DNA from: Candidatus Anoxychlamydiales bacterium
GTDB taxonomy: Bacteria; Chlamydiota; Chlamydiia; Chlamydiales; SM23-39
DNA length: 22,220 nucleotides
Reading direction: 5' to 3'
Assembly: GCA_011064865.1 (NCBI GenBank)
Contig: JAAKFX010000012.1
Location: forward strand, 1-22,220
Shown here: piece by piece, positions 1 through 8,301 of the stretch
How the letters are laid out: each line of letters opens with the position of its first letter
Position numbering within the stretch: the stretch's first letter is position 1
Made by a program: the position numbers and the translations under genes
The notes under the pieces: model-generated
The model's input: the letters and a program-made list of their open reading frames with translations, nothing else
Database searches by the model: none
What the model was told of the DNA's origin: nothing

Positions 1-1202
1 AGATAAGATAAAATAATTCCATAGTTTGTAATTGGGACATTTGTATTTTTAAGATCTGTAATTCGAGCTTCCATAGATTGTTTATCTAGCATACAACCGC
101 CGCAGTGAATAATTAATTTATATTCATTTAGATTATACGATGCAAAATCTCTTCCAAATGCATGGTCGATTTTAATTTTATCTTTTCCGAAATAGTTATT
201 AATTTTTAAAGGGATTTGATAGGTGCCGATATCTTCTCTTATTCTATTGTGATTGCAAGCCTCTGCTATTAAAATTTTATCATTTTCTTTTAAAGTTTTA
301 AAAGCTTCAATGCCTTCAATAAAAGTGGATAAATCACCTTTTTGAGATGCCATTACAACAGAAAAAGTTGTGATATCAGCAATTGGATTTTTATTTTCAT
401 CTAATGTCCAGCTATGAACGATATCGATAGCTTGAGAATCAGTAACAAGAAGTTTTAATGAATTTTCATTCTTTAAAAGTAAAACAGCTTTTTGAAAACG
501 TAAAAATTCTTTTTTTTGAATTTTTTTATCAGAGCTTCTAGCTTTATTTAGATCCATTCTATAAGCAAATGTTGATATGAATCTTCTAATCAGATGCTCT
601 TGTACAAATGATTGAGGGCGAAGTAGCCTTTTTTCTGGGGTTTCTTCATCCATTGGGATATTTAAAAAAACTATGTCATCTTGAGTTAAATGAGGAAATA
701 ATGTTTTTTTCTTTTTTTGAGGTTTGAAATTTTTTAAAATAAAATCAATTAATTTATCTTTAGCGCTATTTTGAGAAAGATCTAAATATATTTGAGGGTA
801 TAAAAGTTCTTTTTGAAGTTTTAGGTTTTTTCGATCTTTGAAATTATTGAATATTAAAATTAGGGATTTATCATATTTTTGAGATAAGTTAAGGATTTCA
901 AGATTCTCTTCAAAATCTAGATTCGGATCTATTACAAGAAGTGCAAGATCGCATTTTTTTAAGCAATCTATCGTCTTATTTCTTTTTTTGATGCCAAGAG
1001 AGCTTTTTTCATTAATTCCTGCTGTATCGAAAAGTTTAATAGGGCCTAGGGTATGAATTTCCATTAAAGAGACTTTGATATCAGTTGTTGTTCCAAATGT
1101 TGGATCTACAATAGATGTCACTTGCTGAGTTATCAAATTCATAAGAGTTGACTTTCCAGCATTTACTTTTCCGAAAATTCCAATATTTGTTCTTTGAATC
1201 AT
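1..1202 (-). CDS. hydF: [FeFe]-hydrogenase maturation GTPase HydF (3' end cut by window edge)
   Basis: HydF is the scaffold and carrier GTPase that receives the 2Fe precursor made by HydE and HydG and delivers it to apo-[FeFe]-hydrogenase in the cytoplasm. My translation from ATG 1202-1200 stays open to the window edge (400 codons). Visible are a P-loop GKVNAGKS (residues 11-18), a switch-type GTTT (37-40), DTAG (59-62), and the HydF-specific C-terminal iron-sulfur ligands C316-N-H318 and H366-C-G-G-C370. Family members are about 400-410 residues, so only a few C-terminal residues should be missing. The usual G4 motif NKxD reads NFKD (120-123). The start overlaps the hydE stop by ATGA, suggesting translational coupling. 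The identity rests on the family-specific cluster motif and on the neighbours. Confidence 0.96.
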   Translation of the reverse strand, partial: MIQRTNIGIFGKVNAGKSTLMNLITQQVTSIVDPTFGTTTDIKVSLMEIHTLGPIKLFDTAGINEKSSLGIKKRNKTIDCLKKCDLALLVIDPNLDFEENLEILNLSQKYDKSLILIFNNFKDRKNLKLQKELLYPQIYLDLSQNSAKDKLIDFILKNFKPQKKKKTLFPHLTQDDIVFLNIPMDEETPEKRLLRPQSFVQEHLIRRFISTFAYRMDLNKARSSDKKIQKKEFLRFQKAVLLLKNENSLKLLVTDSQAIDIVHSWTLDENKNPIADITTFSVVMASQKGDLSTFIEGIEAFKTLKENDKILIAEACNHNRIREDIGTYQIPLKINNYFGKDKIKIDHAFGRDFASYNLNEYKLIIHCGGCMLDKQSMEARITDLKNTNVPITNYGIILSY

Positions 1203-2245
1203 TTTTGTATCCTTTTATGAAAATGAAGAGAATCTCCATATTGGTTTTGTCCCATCTCTTTATTAATAGATCTTAGCCTTGCCGTTATACAATTAAAACA
1301 CTGCTCTTTGGTATCTTCCACGCAGGGTTTGTTTGAATAGATCATATAGTTCTTTCTTAAATGTGTAGGCGTAACAATCGGCATTAATATGTTAGCGCCT
1401 GCTGTCATCGCTTTTTCTCTTCCTTTTTTATCAAATGTTTGCATGGCTGTTGTCGCTGCTATATTTACATCTTTTAAATAGAGCCGTGATAGCGCTACCA
1501 TTTTTAAAGAGAGCATAAAAGCATCTTTGAGTATTGGTGCATTTTTATAAAGAGGCGCTTTTTCATCTGCAACATATGGTCCCATTCCTAACATATCAAT
1601 ATCCATTTTTTTGAAAAATAAGATATCATTTGCTAAATCTTCATAGGTTTGAAAAGGCAGTCCTATCATTACTCCAGTGCCCACTTGAAATCCGATATCT
1701 CTTAGATTGTCTAAAGTTTTTAATCTATTTTTAAAGCTGTGATTTTTGGGATGGAGTTTTTTATATAAGCTTTCATTAGAGGTCTCTATCCTTAATAGAT
1801 ATCTATGTCCTCCTGCATCGAATAACTTTTGAAGGCTGTTTTTTGGCATCTCTCCTAAACTTAAAGTCATTCCTAAATTATATTTCTCTTTGATAGTTGA
1901 GATGATATCTATTAAAAAATCTAATCTTTTATTAGTTGTTATTTCCCCAGATTGAAGTACTAAAGAGCCATAATTTTTTTCATGACAAAATTTTGCGCAA
2001 TTTAAAATTTCATCTTTTGTCATTAAATAGCGTTCAATTTTCGAATCTCTTCTAAGACCACAATAGAAACAGTTTTTTTCACAGTAATTTGAAAATTCAA
2101 TGATTCCCCGAAAATGAATTTTGTTTCCACGAAGTTTTTCTGTTAATGCATTTGCCTTATCAAAAAGATATTTTATCTCTTCTGCATTAGTAGTTTTTAG
2201 ATATTTTATAATATCTTTTTTAGATAAATAGATCTCTTGCGTCAT
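1199..2245 (-). CDS. hydE: [FeFe]-hydrogenase maturation radical SAM protein HydE
   Basis: HydE is a radical S-adenosylmethionine enzyme of the H-cluster assembly pathway; it acts on a HydG-derived iron complex on the way to the 2Fe subcluster. The 348-residue length is typical. The radical SAM motif CX3CX2C is C55, C59 and C62 (CEKNCFYC). The accessory cluster motif seen in many HydE proteins is present as C308, C316 and C319 (CX7CX2C). Biotin synthase (BioB), a close relative, has a different C-terminus and normally sits with other biotin genes; here hydG and hydF flank the gene. Its ATG lies inside the 3' end of hydG (26-base overlap), and its stop overlaps the hydF start by four bases, so the three genes form one operon. 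Confidence 0.96.
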   Translation of the reverse strand: MTQEIYLSKKDIIKYLKTTNAEEIKYLFDKANALTEKLRGNKIHFRGIIEFSNYCEKNCFYCGLRRDSKIERYLMTKDEILNCAKFCHEKNYGSLVLQSGEITTNKRLDFLIDIISTIKEKYNLGMTLSLGEMPKNSLQKLFDAGGHRYLLRIETSNESLYKKLHPKNHSFKNRLKTLDNLRDIGFQVGTGVMIGLPFQTYEDLANDILFFKKMDIDMLGMGPYVADEKAPLYKNAPILKDAFMLSLKMVALSRLYLKDVNIAATTAMQTFDKKGREKAMTAGANILMPIVTPTHLRKNYMIYSNKPCVEDTKEQCFNCITARLRSINKEMGQNQYGDSLHFHKRIQK

Positions 2246-3635
2246 TTTGAATCTTCTTTAATGCTTGGTCTAAAAACTTTTTCTTAGATGGATCTGTAAT
2301 TGAGGCTCTCTCTTTTTCTATTAGCTCCCAGCCAACTTCTTTAATTTTCTCATCAGCATAGTCTAATAGATATTCAGCAAAGGTTAAAAGAGCATTCGGT
2401 TGACATAAATTTTGAATATCACCCTTTTTTGCAATATCCATAAAGTTTTTGCCTGTTCTATTAGATCTATAGCAAGCTGTACACCAAGATGGTAAAAATC
2501 CCATTTGAATAAGATCATATATAACTTCATTAGTCGGTCTTTCATCACTTAGTGAGAATTGAGCAGAATGCTCTTGCTTATTTTTATAACCACCAGGATC
2601 TGTTTTAGATCCAGCAGATATTTGAGAGACTCCTAAATTTAAAATCTCTTTTCTAAGATGCGGCGGCTCTCTTGTCGATAAAATCATTCCCGTATATGGA
2701 ACTGCTATTCTAATTATGGCAACGAGCTTTTTAAAATCATCATCATTCACCTGATATGGTGGCGCTGTAGAATATGGAGTATTGTAAGCCTTTTTTATTC
2801 TTGGAACAGAAATTGTATGAGGGCCTATTGAAAATGTTTTATCTAAAAATCTTGCATGTTGCAAAAGTGCTAATACTTCAAATCTATAATCATAAAGTCC
2901 AAAAAGTGCTCCGATACCTACATCATCAACCCCAGCTTTTAAAGCTCTTGACATTGTATCTAAACGATAATCAAAATCAGCTTTTGGACCATATGTGTGA
3001 GTCTTTTCATATGTAGCTCTATGATAAGTCTCCTGAAATAAAATATATGTACCGATGTGATTTGTCGCTTTTAATCTTTTAAAGTCTTCTATTTCTAGTG
3101 CAGGGATCTCTACGTTTATTCTTCTTATAGATCCAAATGGATCTGATTTCACATTTGCAACTAGCTTTATATGTCTTATAAAATCATCGAGCGTATATTT
3201 GGGATGCTCTCCCATTAGCATAACAAGTCTTTTATGACCGAGATTTTGTAGAGCTTTTACTTCTTCTATTAGCTCATCATCTAATAGAACTTTTCTTTTT
3301 ATCATTTTATTTTCAGCTCTAAAAGAGCAATATGTACACGAGTTAATACAATAATTTGATACATATAAAGGAGCGAACAGAACTATTCGATTTCCGTAGA
3401 TAATATTTTTTATATCAAATGCAGTCGACATAATCTTTTGCATTAAAGAAGAATTTTTTGAATCTACATTTAAAAGTGTTGCTACATCTTTAAGAGTAAT
3501 TGTTTGACTAAACTCAGAGCTTGGTTTCGTAGCTGCACTTTTAGCTTTATTTAAAATCTCTCCTATTAAATCTTCAGATACTGCATTTTTTTTTGTTTCT
3601 TCAATTAAATTATGTATTTTTGTGTCATCTATCAT
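2220..3635 (-). CDS. hydG: [FeFe]-hydrogenase maturation tyrosine lyase HydG
   Basis: HydG is a radical SAM tyrosine lyase that cleaves tyrosine to p-cresol and supplies the CO and cyanide ligands of the H-cluster as an iron-bound complex. The 471-residue length matches the family. The radical SAM motif is C96, C100 and C103 (YCINSCTYC). The C-terminal auxiliary cluster, which separates HydG from the thiamine enzyme ThiH, is complete as C385, C388 and C411 (CX2CX22C). A purine-rich GAGA lies about ten bases before the ATG. It is the first hyd gene of the minus-strand cluster. The 82-base gap to the ankyrin-patatin gene upstream is AT-rich, and I could not pick a confident promoter in it, so read-through from that gene is possible. 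Confidence 0.96.
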   Translation of the reverse strand: MIDDTKIHNLIEETKKNAVSEDLIGEILNKAKSAATKPSSEFSQTITLKDVATLLNVDSKNSSLMQKIMSTAFDIKNIIYGNRIVLFAPLYVSNYCINSCTYCSFRAENKMIKRKVLLDDELIEEVKALQNLGHKRLVMLMGEHPKYTLDDFIRHIKLVANVKSDPFGSIRRINVEIPALEIEDFKRLKATNHIGTYILFQETYHRATYEKTHTYGPKADFDYRLDTMSRALKAGVDDVGIGALFGLYDYRFEVLALLQHARFLDKTFSIGPHTISVPRIKKAYNTPYSTAPPYQVNDDDFKKLVAIIRIAVPYTGMILSTREPPHLRKEILNLGVSQISAGSKTDPGGYKNKQEHSAQFSLSDERPTNEVIYDLIQMGFLPSWCTACYRSNRTGKNFMDIAKKGDIQNLCQPNALLTFAEYLLDYADEKIKEVGWELIEKERASITDPSKKKFLDQALKKIQNDARDLFI

Positions 3636-3717
3636 TTTATAAAAATCTCTTTTGATAATAGTTAATAATATTAGAGCTAAAATAAAATTAAAAGTTTTAA
3701 ATACTTATTCGCTTCTA

Positions 3718-5913
3718 TCATAATGATTCGATTTTTTTTATATCATCTAGACTTATAGTAAGATTTAGATCATTTAATCTTTTTTCTTGCTCTTTGAAAA
3801 ACTTTATAGTTGCATCTAAACCAGAATCTTCTAGCTTTTTTATCTCTTCATCTGTTAGCTGAAACTCTAAAGTAGAGACATCTTCATTATTTATTTTAAC
3901 AGTTCTATACTCATCATATGGCTCTAACATATGAAAAAACTCTTCCGCATTGAAATAAAGCTCAAATAGTGTGTTTGTAAACTCTATAATATTATCTGCT
4001 CTATTTATTTTTTGAGATGGATTTTGAGGGGTATAAAGACTAAGACCTAAAGTTCTTTTGTTTAAAATGACAAAGTCTTTATTTTCCGAAGTATAATTAG
4101 CTATTTGATATTTTAAAGTATCAAAAGCATTGATCGGATAATTATATAACACTCCACCATCTACAAAAAGAGCTGAATCATCTTTTTTTACCCGTTTATT
4201 TTCGCTATTTTTTATGTATAAATTATGCGGTTTAAATACTGCCGGAATTGACATCGATGCTCTAATCGCATCTGAAATAATTACATCATCATATTTAGTA
4301 TCTTCAGAGTTTATCTGCACAATTTTCATTGTAGGCTCTACTTGGGTTGTTATCACATGCAGATGTTTGAATCTTTTATCTGTTTTTGTAAGATGTCTTA
4401 GCTCTTTAAAGGTGCAATATTTTATTTTTGTTTTTTCAAAAATTTTTTCTTCTAGCCATTTTCTAAAATCTTCACCCTCGCACAAAGATGTTGTATCAAA
4501 TATTGACTCAAAAAGATCTAAAGTGTTGTCAATGGTCGTGAGTGGATGTTTGAATATCTGAAAAATATCTAAAGCAGCATTTTTCAAAATTTCTTTATAA
4601 GATTCATCTTTGAAATAATTTTCAAAATTTTTTACAGAAATTATATAGTCTAAAAAATCTGTAAGATTAGTTTTAGAAAGTATCTCATGCATCTCTTTGC
4701 TATCATATCCGAGTGATATAAAAGCTGCTGTAATAGCACCTGCAGACGCTCCACATACTCTTTTTAAATCATCTAAAGCTTTTAAATTCTCTAGTGCCTG
4801 AATAGCTCCAACAAAAGCTATGCCTTTAGCTCCTCCTCCTTGTAAAACTAAATTCTCTAAAGGATTATAGACATATAAAGGTGGTGCATTTTGAAGTTTT
4901 TGATTTTGTTCATTTAATTTAGAAAAAAGATCGATAATTTCTTTGCTCTCATCATCTGTGTTTTGTCTAAGATAATCAACAGCTCTAAAATTAATGTTAT
5001 CGACACCGTTTATATCAGCTCCAAAATAGGCTAAAAGTTCAATAATATCTTTTTGTTTTGCAATAGTTGCAAAATGAATTGTCGCTTTGCCATTTCCATC
5101 TTTTGCATCTACATCAGCTCCCTTCTCTTTTAAAAGTGCTATCTCATGTGCATTGCCTAAAAAAGCTGCATACATCAAAGGTGTAAGTTCATTTGAATTT
5201 CTCTCATCGAGTAGATCATATACTTTATCTAAATGCTCATCTAAAAGATGCTTTAAAATCTCTGGATAATTTAGATGCACAGCTAGATGTAAAATATTTC
5301 CAATTGTCTCAATATTTTGAGAAATATCGATTCTGTCATCTTCAAGTAAAATATCAATCATCTCTATATCATTTTTAGATATTGCTAAAGCTAAGCCAAA
5401 AAAATCAGATAAAAGAGAGTTATTTAATAAAGATTTACACTGAGCATTTATATCAGAGCCATTTTTTATTAAAACTCTCAAAGCTTCTTTTTGATTATTT
5501 ATTATTGCAATATGCATGGGGGTTTGATTTAAGCTATTTAGATCATCTACCGATATGTCCATTAAAAGTTTCTCAATCATTTTTGCATTATTTAACTTCG
5601 CAGCTAGATGAAGTGCGCTATTTCCATCATTGTCTTTTGTATCAATTGCAATTTTGTTTTCAATAAGCGTGTAAGCTAGATCTAGATCGTTTTCAAAAAA
5701 AGCCTCTATCAATAGAGATCTTTTAAATTTATTTACTAATAAATCTAAATTCTTTTTTTCAGTTTTTTCTAAAATATCTAAACTTTGATTTTTTAAAGCT
5801 GTGTAGGTGTCATCAAACGAAGAGCTAGCAAATATTTTATTATTAAAAAAACAAATCAAACATAGAAAAATTGTGATTTGAAAGTATAAATTTTTGAAAT
5901 GCCAAACTTTCAT
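3718..5913 (-). CDS. Secreted ankyrin-repeat / patatin-like phospholipase
   Basis: This is a 731-residue two-domain protein. Residues about 8-29 form a Sec-type signal peptide with likely cleavage after IFA (residue 29). Six to seven ankyrin-type units follow (about 97-330), with recognisable heads such as SALHLAA, TPMHIAI, TPLMYAA and ATIHFAT. The C-terminal patatin domain (about 354-630) has the oxyanion-hole motif GGGAKG (359-364), the nucleophile motif GASAG (388-392, Ser390) and the DGG motif with Asp585, so the Ser-Asp dyad is intact and lipid acyl hydrolase (phospholipase A type) activity is expected. Ankyrin and patatin domains are both common in intracellular bacteria. A signal peptide argues for export to the envelope or beyond. 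AGGA lies seven bases before the ATG, supporting this start. The natural lipid and location are unknown. Confidence 0.9.
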   Translation of the reverse strand: MKVWHFKNLYFQITIFLCLICFFNNKIFASSSFDDTYTALKNQSLDILEKTEKKNLDLLVNKFKRSLLIEAFFENDLDLAYTLIENKIAIDTKDNDGNSALHLAAKLNNAKMIEKLLMDISVDDLNSLNQTPMHIAIINNQKEALRVLIKNGSDINAQCKSLLNNSLLSDFFGLALAISKNDIEMIDILLEDDRIDISQNIETIGNILHLAVHLNYPEILKHLLDEHLDKVYDLLDERNSNELTPLMYAAFLGNAHEIALLKEKGADVDAKDGNGKATIHFATIAKQKDIIELLAYFGADINGVDNINFRAVDYLRQNTDDESKEIIDLFSKLNEQNQKLQNAPPLYVYNPLENLVLQGGGAKGIAFVGAIQALENLKALDDLKRVCGASAGAITAAFISLGYDSKEMHEILSKTNLTDFLDYIISVKNFENYFKDESYKEILKNAALDIFQIFKHPLTTIDNTLDLFESIFDTTSLCEGEDFRKWLEEKIFEKTKIKYCTFKELRHLTKTDKRFKHLHVITTQVEPTMKIVQINSEDTKYDDVIISDAIRASMSIPAVFKPHNLYIKNSENKRVKKDDSALFVDGGVLYNYPINAFDTLKYQIANYTSENKDFVILNKRTLGLSLYTPQNPSQKINRADNIIEFTNTLFELYFNAEEFFHMLEPYDEYRTVKINNEDVSTLEFQLTDEEIKKLEDSGLDATIKFFKEQEKRLNDLNLTISLDDIKKIESL

Positions 5914-6052
5914 ATTATTTCCTTTTTAAAAAAAATGATGGTAAAGAGTAGCAAATCTTTTTTTTTAATAAAGAAAAATTTTCAAATTTCTATAGTTGGT
6001 TTTTTGTTAGATCAAAAAAAAAGTCATTCTTATTTAAAAAATAACATCTTTG

Positions 6053-6082
6053 TAGACTTAATTTTTATTAAAGTGCTATATC
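6053..6082 (+). promoter_or_regulatory. Candidate promoter for the MscS-type gene, in the 198-base divergent region
   Basis: The region 5914-6111 separates the divergent patatin and MscS genes and consists mostly of A and T runs. The best sigma70-like candidate facing MscS is TAGACT (6053-6058), an 18-base gap, then TATATC (6077-6082) preceded by TG as in extended -10 sites. The ATG follows 30 bases later without a good Shine-Dalgarno sequence. In such AT-rich DNA a match of this quality can occur by chance. Confidence 0.25.
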
Positions 6083-6111
6083 TATTTTTAGATAGATAAA
6101 CTTAAAAAAAT

Positions 6112-7212
6112 ATGAAAAATTTTTATCTGCATGATTTTATCGTTTCTAATTACATAACGATGTTGCAAATTCTTTTTATCATCGCTTTTTTATTTGTTTT
6201 AACTTTTGTCGTTATAACAGCTTTTAAAAGAATCCATCCAAGATTAATTGAAAGTAATAGGGTTTGGGATGATGCTCTAATCGTTGCTGTTTATAAACCT
6301 TTAATCGCAGCTATTTGGTTTGTCGGCCTTACCTATATCATTCCAATAATCGTAGAAATTTTTATTAAAGATACTGCCAAATATGAAGTTATTGATAAAA
6401 TAAGACAGCTCGGAGTTGTCTTTTTATTTTTATGGTTTTTTATTATTTTTATAAGAAGATTAGAAAAAAACCTTTTCAATATTACTATATCTACCTCTAC
6501 AAAGAAAAAAGTCGATAAAACATCAATCAGAGCAATTGCCCAATTACTTAGACTCGCAGCAATTATCATAGCAGTTCTAATACTACTTCAAGTATTCGGT
6601 ATTCCAATCTCTGGTATAGTAGCATTCGGTGGTGCATCAGGTATAGTTTTGGGTTTTGCATCTAAAGATATGTTCACAAATTTTTTCGGTGGACTTATGA
6701 TATTTTTAGATCGTCCTTTTGTTATTGGTGATTGGATTCGTTCTCCTGATAGAGAGATCGAAGGCATAGTCGAATATATCGGATGGAGGTTAACTCGCAT
6801 TAGAACTTTTGATAAAAGACCTTTATTTATTCCAAATGGCATATTTATGTCTATCTCTGTTGAAAATCCAACTAGAATGCAAAATAGAAGAATAAAAACT
6901 ACAATTGGTGTTCGATATGAAGATAGTTTTAAAATATCAGCTATTTTAAAAGATGTCGAAGATATGTTAAAAAATCATCCAGATATAGATACATCTAAAA
7001 CCCTCTTTGTGCATCTTACTAATTTTGCTCCATCTTCTTTAGAATTTTTAGTTTATACCTACACTAAAACAACCAAATGGGTTCCGTATCAAAGAATCCA
7101 ACAAGATGTCTTTTTGAAAATTATAGAAATCATCCAAAAGCATAAAGCTCAATTAGCATATCCAGCGACTAATGTTCACTTCGCTAAAGAGTATTTTTCA
7201 AAAAAATCTTAA
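6112..7212 (+). CDS. Small-conductance mechanosensitive channel, MscS family
   Basis: This inner-membrane channel would open under membrane tension and release solutes during osmotic downshift. The 366 residues carry hydrophobic segments at about 16-37, 55-83, 100-116 and 141-163, followed by a glycine/alanine-rich pore helix (about 166-186, containing AFGGASGIVLGFASKD). It continues into the MscS beta domain, with FFGGLMIFLDRPF (191-203), GDWI (206-209), the IPNG motif (240-243) and a downstream ENPTR. It is somewhat longer than E. coli MscS because of extra N-terminal membrane helices, as in many YbdG/YnaI-like members. It stands alone on the plus strand, divergent from the patatin gene and convergent with the glycosyltransferase. 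No clear Shine-Dalgarno precedes the ATG. Confidence 0.93.
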   Translation: MKNFYLHDFIVSNYITMLQILFIIAFLFVLTFVVITAFKRIHPRLIESNRVWDDALIVAVYKPLIAAIWFVGLTYIIPIIVEIFIKDTAKYEVIDKIRQLGVVFLFLWFFIIFIRRLEKNLFNITISTSTKKKVDKTSIRAIAQLLRLAAIIIAVLILLQVFGIPISGIVAFGGASGIVLGFASKDMFTNFFGGLMIFLDRPFVIGDWIRSPDREIEGIVEYIGWRLTRIRTFDKRPLFIPNGIFMSISVENPTRMQNRRIKTTIGVRYEDSFKISAILKDVEDMLKNHPDIDTSKTLFVHLTNFAPSSLEFLVYTYTKTTKWVPYQRIQQDVFLKIIEIIQKHKAQLAYPATNVHFAKEYFSKKS

Positions 7213-7218
7213 TATATC

Positions 7219-8211
7219 TTAAATATCTAATGCCTTGATAAAGGTTTCAACTAGATTTTTTCCTGTAAAAGCTTTAGCTTTTTCACTATTTAAAAACTTT
7301 TTAATATTTTGAATATATGTTAGATAGTCTTCATTTGACATTGTTTTTAAGTAAATAAAAAGCTCTGGATAGCTTTTAAAATCTCTTTTATCGATAAAGC
7401 AATTTTTAGGGATATAATCCGTTATGTTATCAGCACCTAAATAGATAGGTATTACTTTAGCGTGGAAACAATCAAATATTTTTTCTGTAATGTAACCTTT
7501 AATATTTTTAGAATTTTCAAAGCAAATTGAGAATTTATAATTTTTCAAAACATCGATTTTATTGGCTATAGAGCCTTTGTAGGATATAAATTCATTTGCA
7601 TTCCAACCTTGTCCGAATAGATCAAAATCAGCTATTGCATGCTCTTCAAAAAATCGAATAGCTTTTTTTCTTTCTGTATAGATTTCAGAAATATGATCAG
7701 ATGTTTTATTAGAAATAATCTGAGTGCAAAATTTCTTGTCTTTGAAATCGATATTAGAAGCGATCATATCTTTTGCATCTGGATAGTAAAATTTGAAGTA
7801 CTTTTTGTTGTCTATTAGATCATCATTAAACGTGTAGACTTTAGAGAAATAGCTAAGGTATTTTTTATCGTGATTCTCTTTTATGACAGCAGGAGGCTCC
7901 CACGTAAATAAGATAAGTTTATTGTGAGAGAGTTTTTTTATTTTTCTAATTTTTTTTTTGTGAATATCAAAAACAACAATTTTTTTTGCATTTTTTAAAT
8001 TTTTAAAAGAGTTGGTCTCGATAACTTTGTAGCCTTTTTCTTCTATAACATTTGCTAAATTAAAAAATACTTTTTTGTCATCTCCAAACAAATTTTTATG
8101 ATAGCCATAGATAAAATAGATTGTATCTTCTTTAATTTTGGACTCAATATAAAAATAAATGGAACAAAGTGTGTAGATTAAGATAAAAATCGGAGCTATA
8201 TATTTTTTCAT
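7219..8211 (-). CDS. Glycosyltransferase family 10 (alpha-1,3-fucosyltransferase-like), membrane-anchored
   Basis: GT10 enzymes transfer fucose from GDP-fucose to glycans, usually to lipopolysaccharide or surface sugars in bacteria. The 330-residue protein starts with one hydrophobic segment (about 4-21), likely a signal anchor. The GT10 core includes FTWEPP (102-107) and the family signature around 226-260: FSICFENS, then GYITEKIFDCF, then PIYLGA. These match the donor-binding acceptor-independent block of alpha-1,3-fucosyltransferases (FENS...YITEK...P..LG). Other GT10 members may use a different sugar, so fucose is inferred from the family. No GDP-fucose synthesis genes are in the window. 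Only six bases separate its stop from that of the convergent MscS gene. Confidence 0.85.
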   Translation of the reverse strand: MKKYIAPIFILIYTLCSIYFYIESKIKEDTIYFIYGYHKNLFGDDKKVFFNLANVIEEKGYKVIETNSFKNLKNAKKIVVFDIHKKKIRKIKKLSHNKLILFTWEPPAVIKENHDKKYLSYFSKVYTFNDDLIDNKKYFKFYYPDAKDMIASNIDFKDKKFCTQIISNKTSDHISEIYTERKKAIRFFEEHAIADFDLFGQGWNANEFISYKGSIANKIDVLKNYKFSICFENSKNIKGYITEKIFDCFHAKVIPIYLGADNITDYIPKNCFIDKRDFKSYPELFIYLKTMSNEDYLTYIQNIKKFLNSEKAKAFTGKNLVETFIKALDI

Positions 8212-8241
8212 GTGTTTTTTTCTCTTTAGAATACAATAATT

Positions 8242-8268
8242 TTTATACTATTTTTTATTTCTTATCAA
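8242..8268 (-). promoter_or_regulatory. Candidate promoter for the GT10 gene in the 90-base divergent region
   Basis: Read on the minus strand, TTGATA (8268-8263) is followed after 15 bases by TATAAA (8247-8242), 30 bases before the glycosyltransferase ATG. The same 90-base gap must also hold the promoter for the plus-strand secretion operon; TATACT at 8244-8249 is a possible -10 for that direction, but no good -35 accompanies it. The spacing is short, so this is weak evidence. Confidence 0.25.
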
Positions 8269-8301
8269 AAAAAATATGTTCCAAAAAATCTTTTTTCAGA
8301 T

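Noticed and set aside
5899..6099. Open frame of 66 codons between the patatin and MscS genes
   Set aside because: It overlaps the patatin start, is made of low-complexity Phe/Lys/Ile/Leu from A and T runs, and lacks a Shine-Dalgarno; it is best explained as chance in AT-rich DNA.
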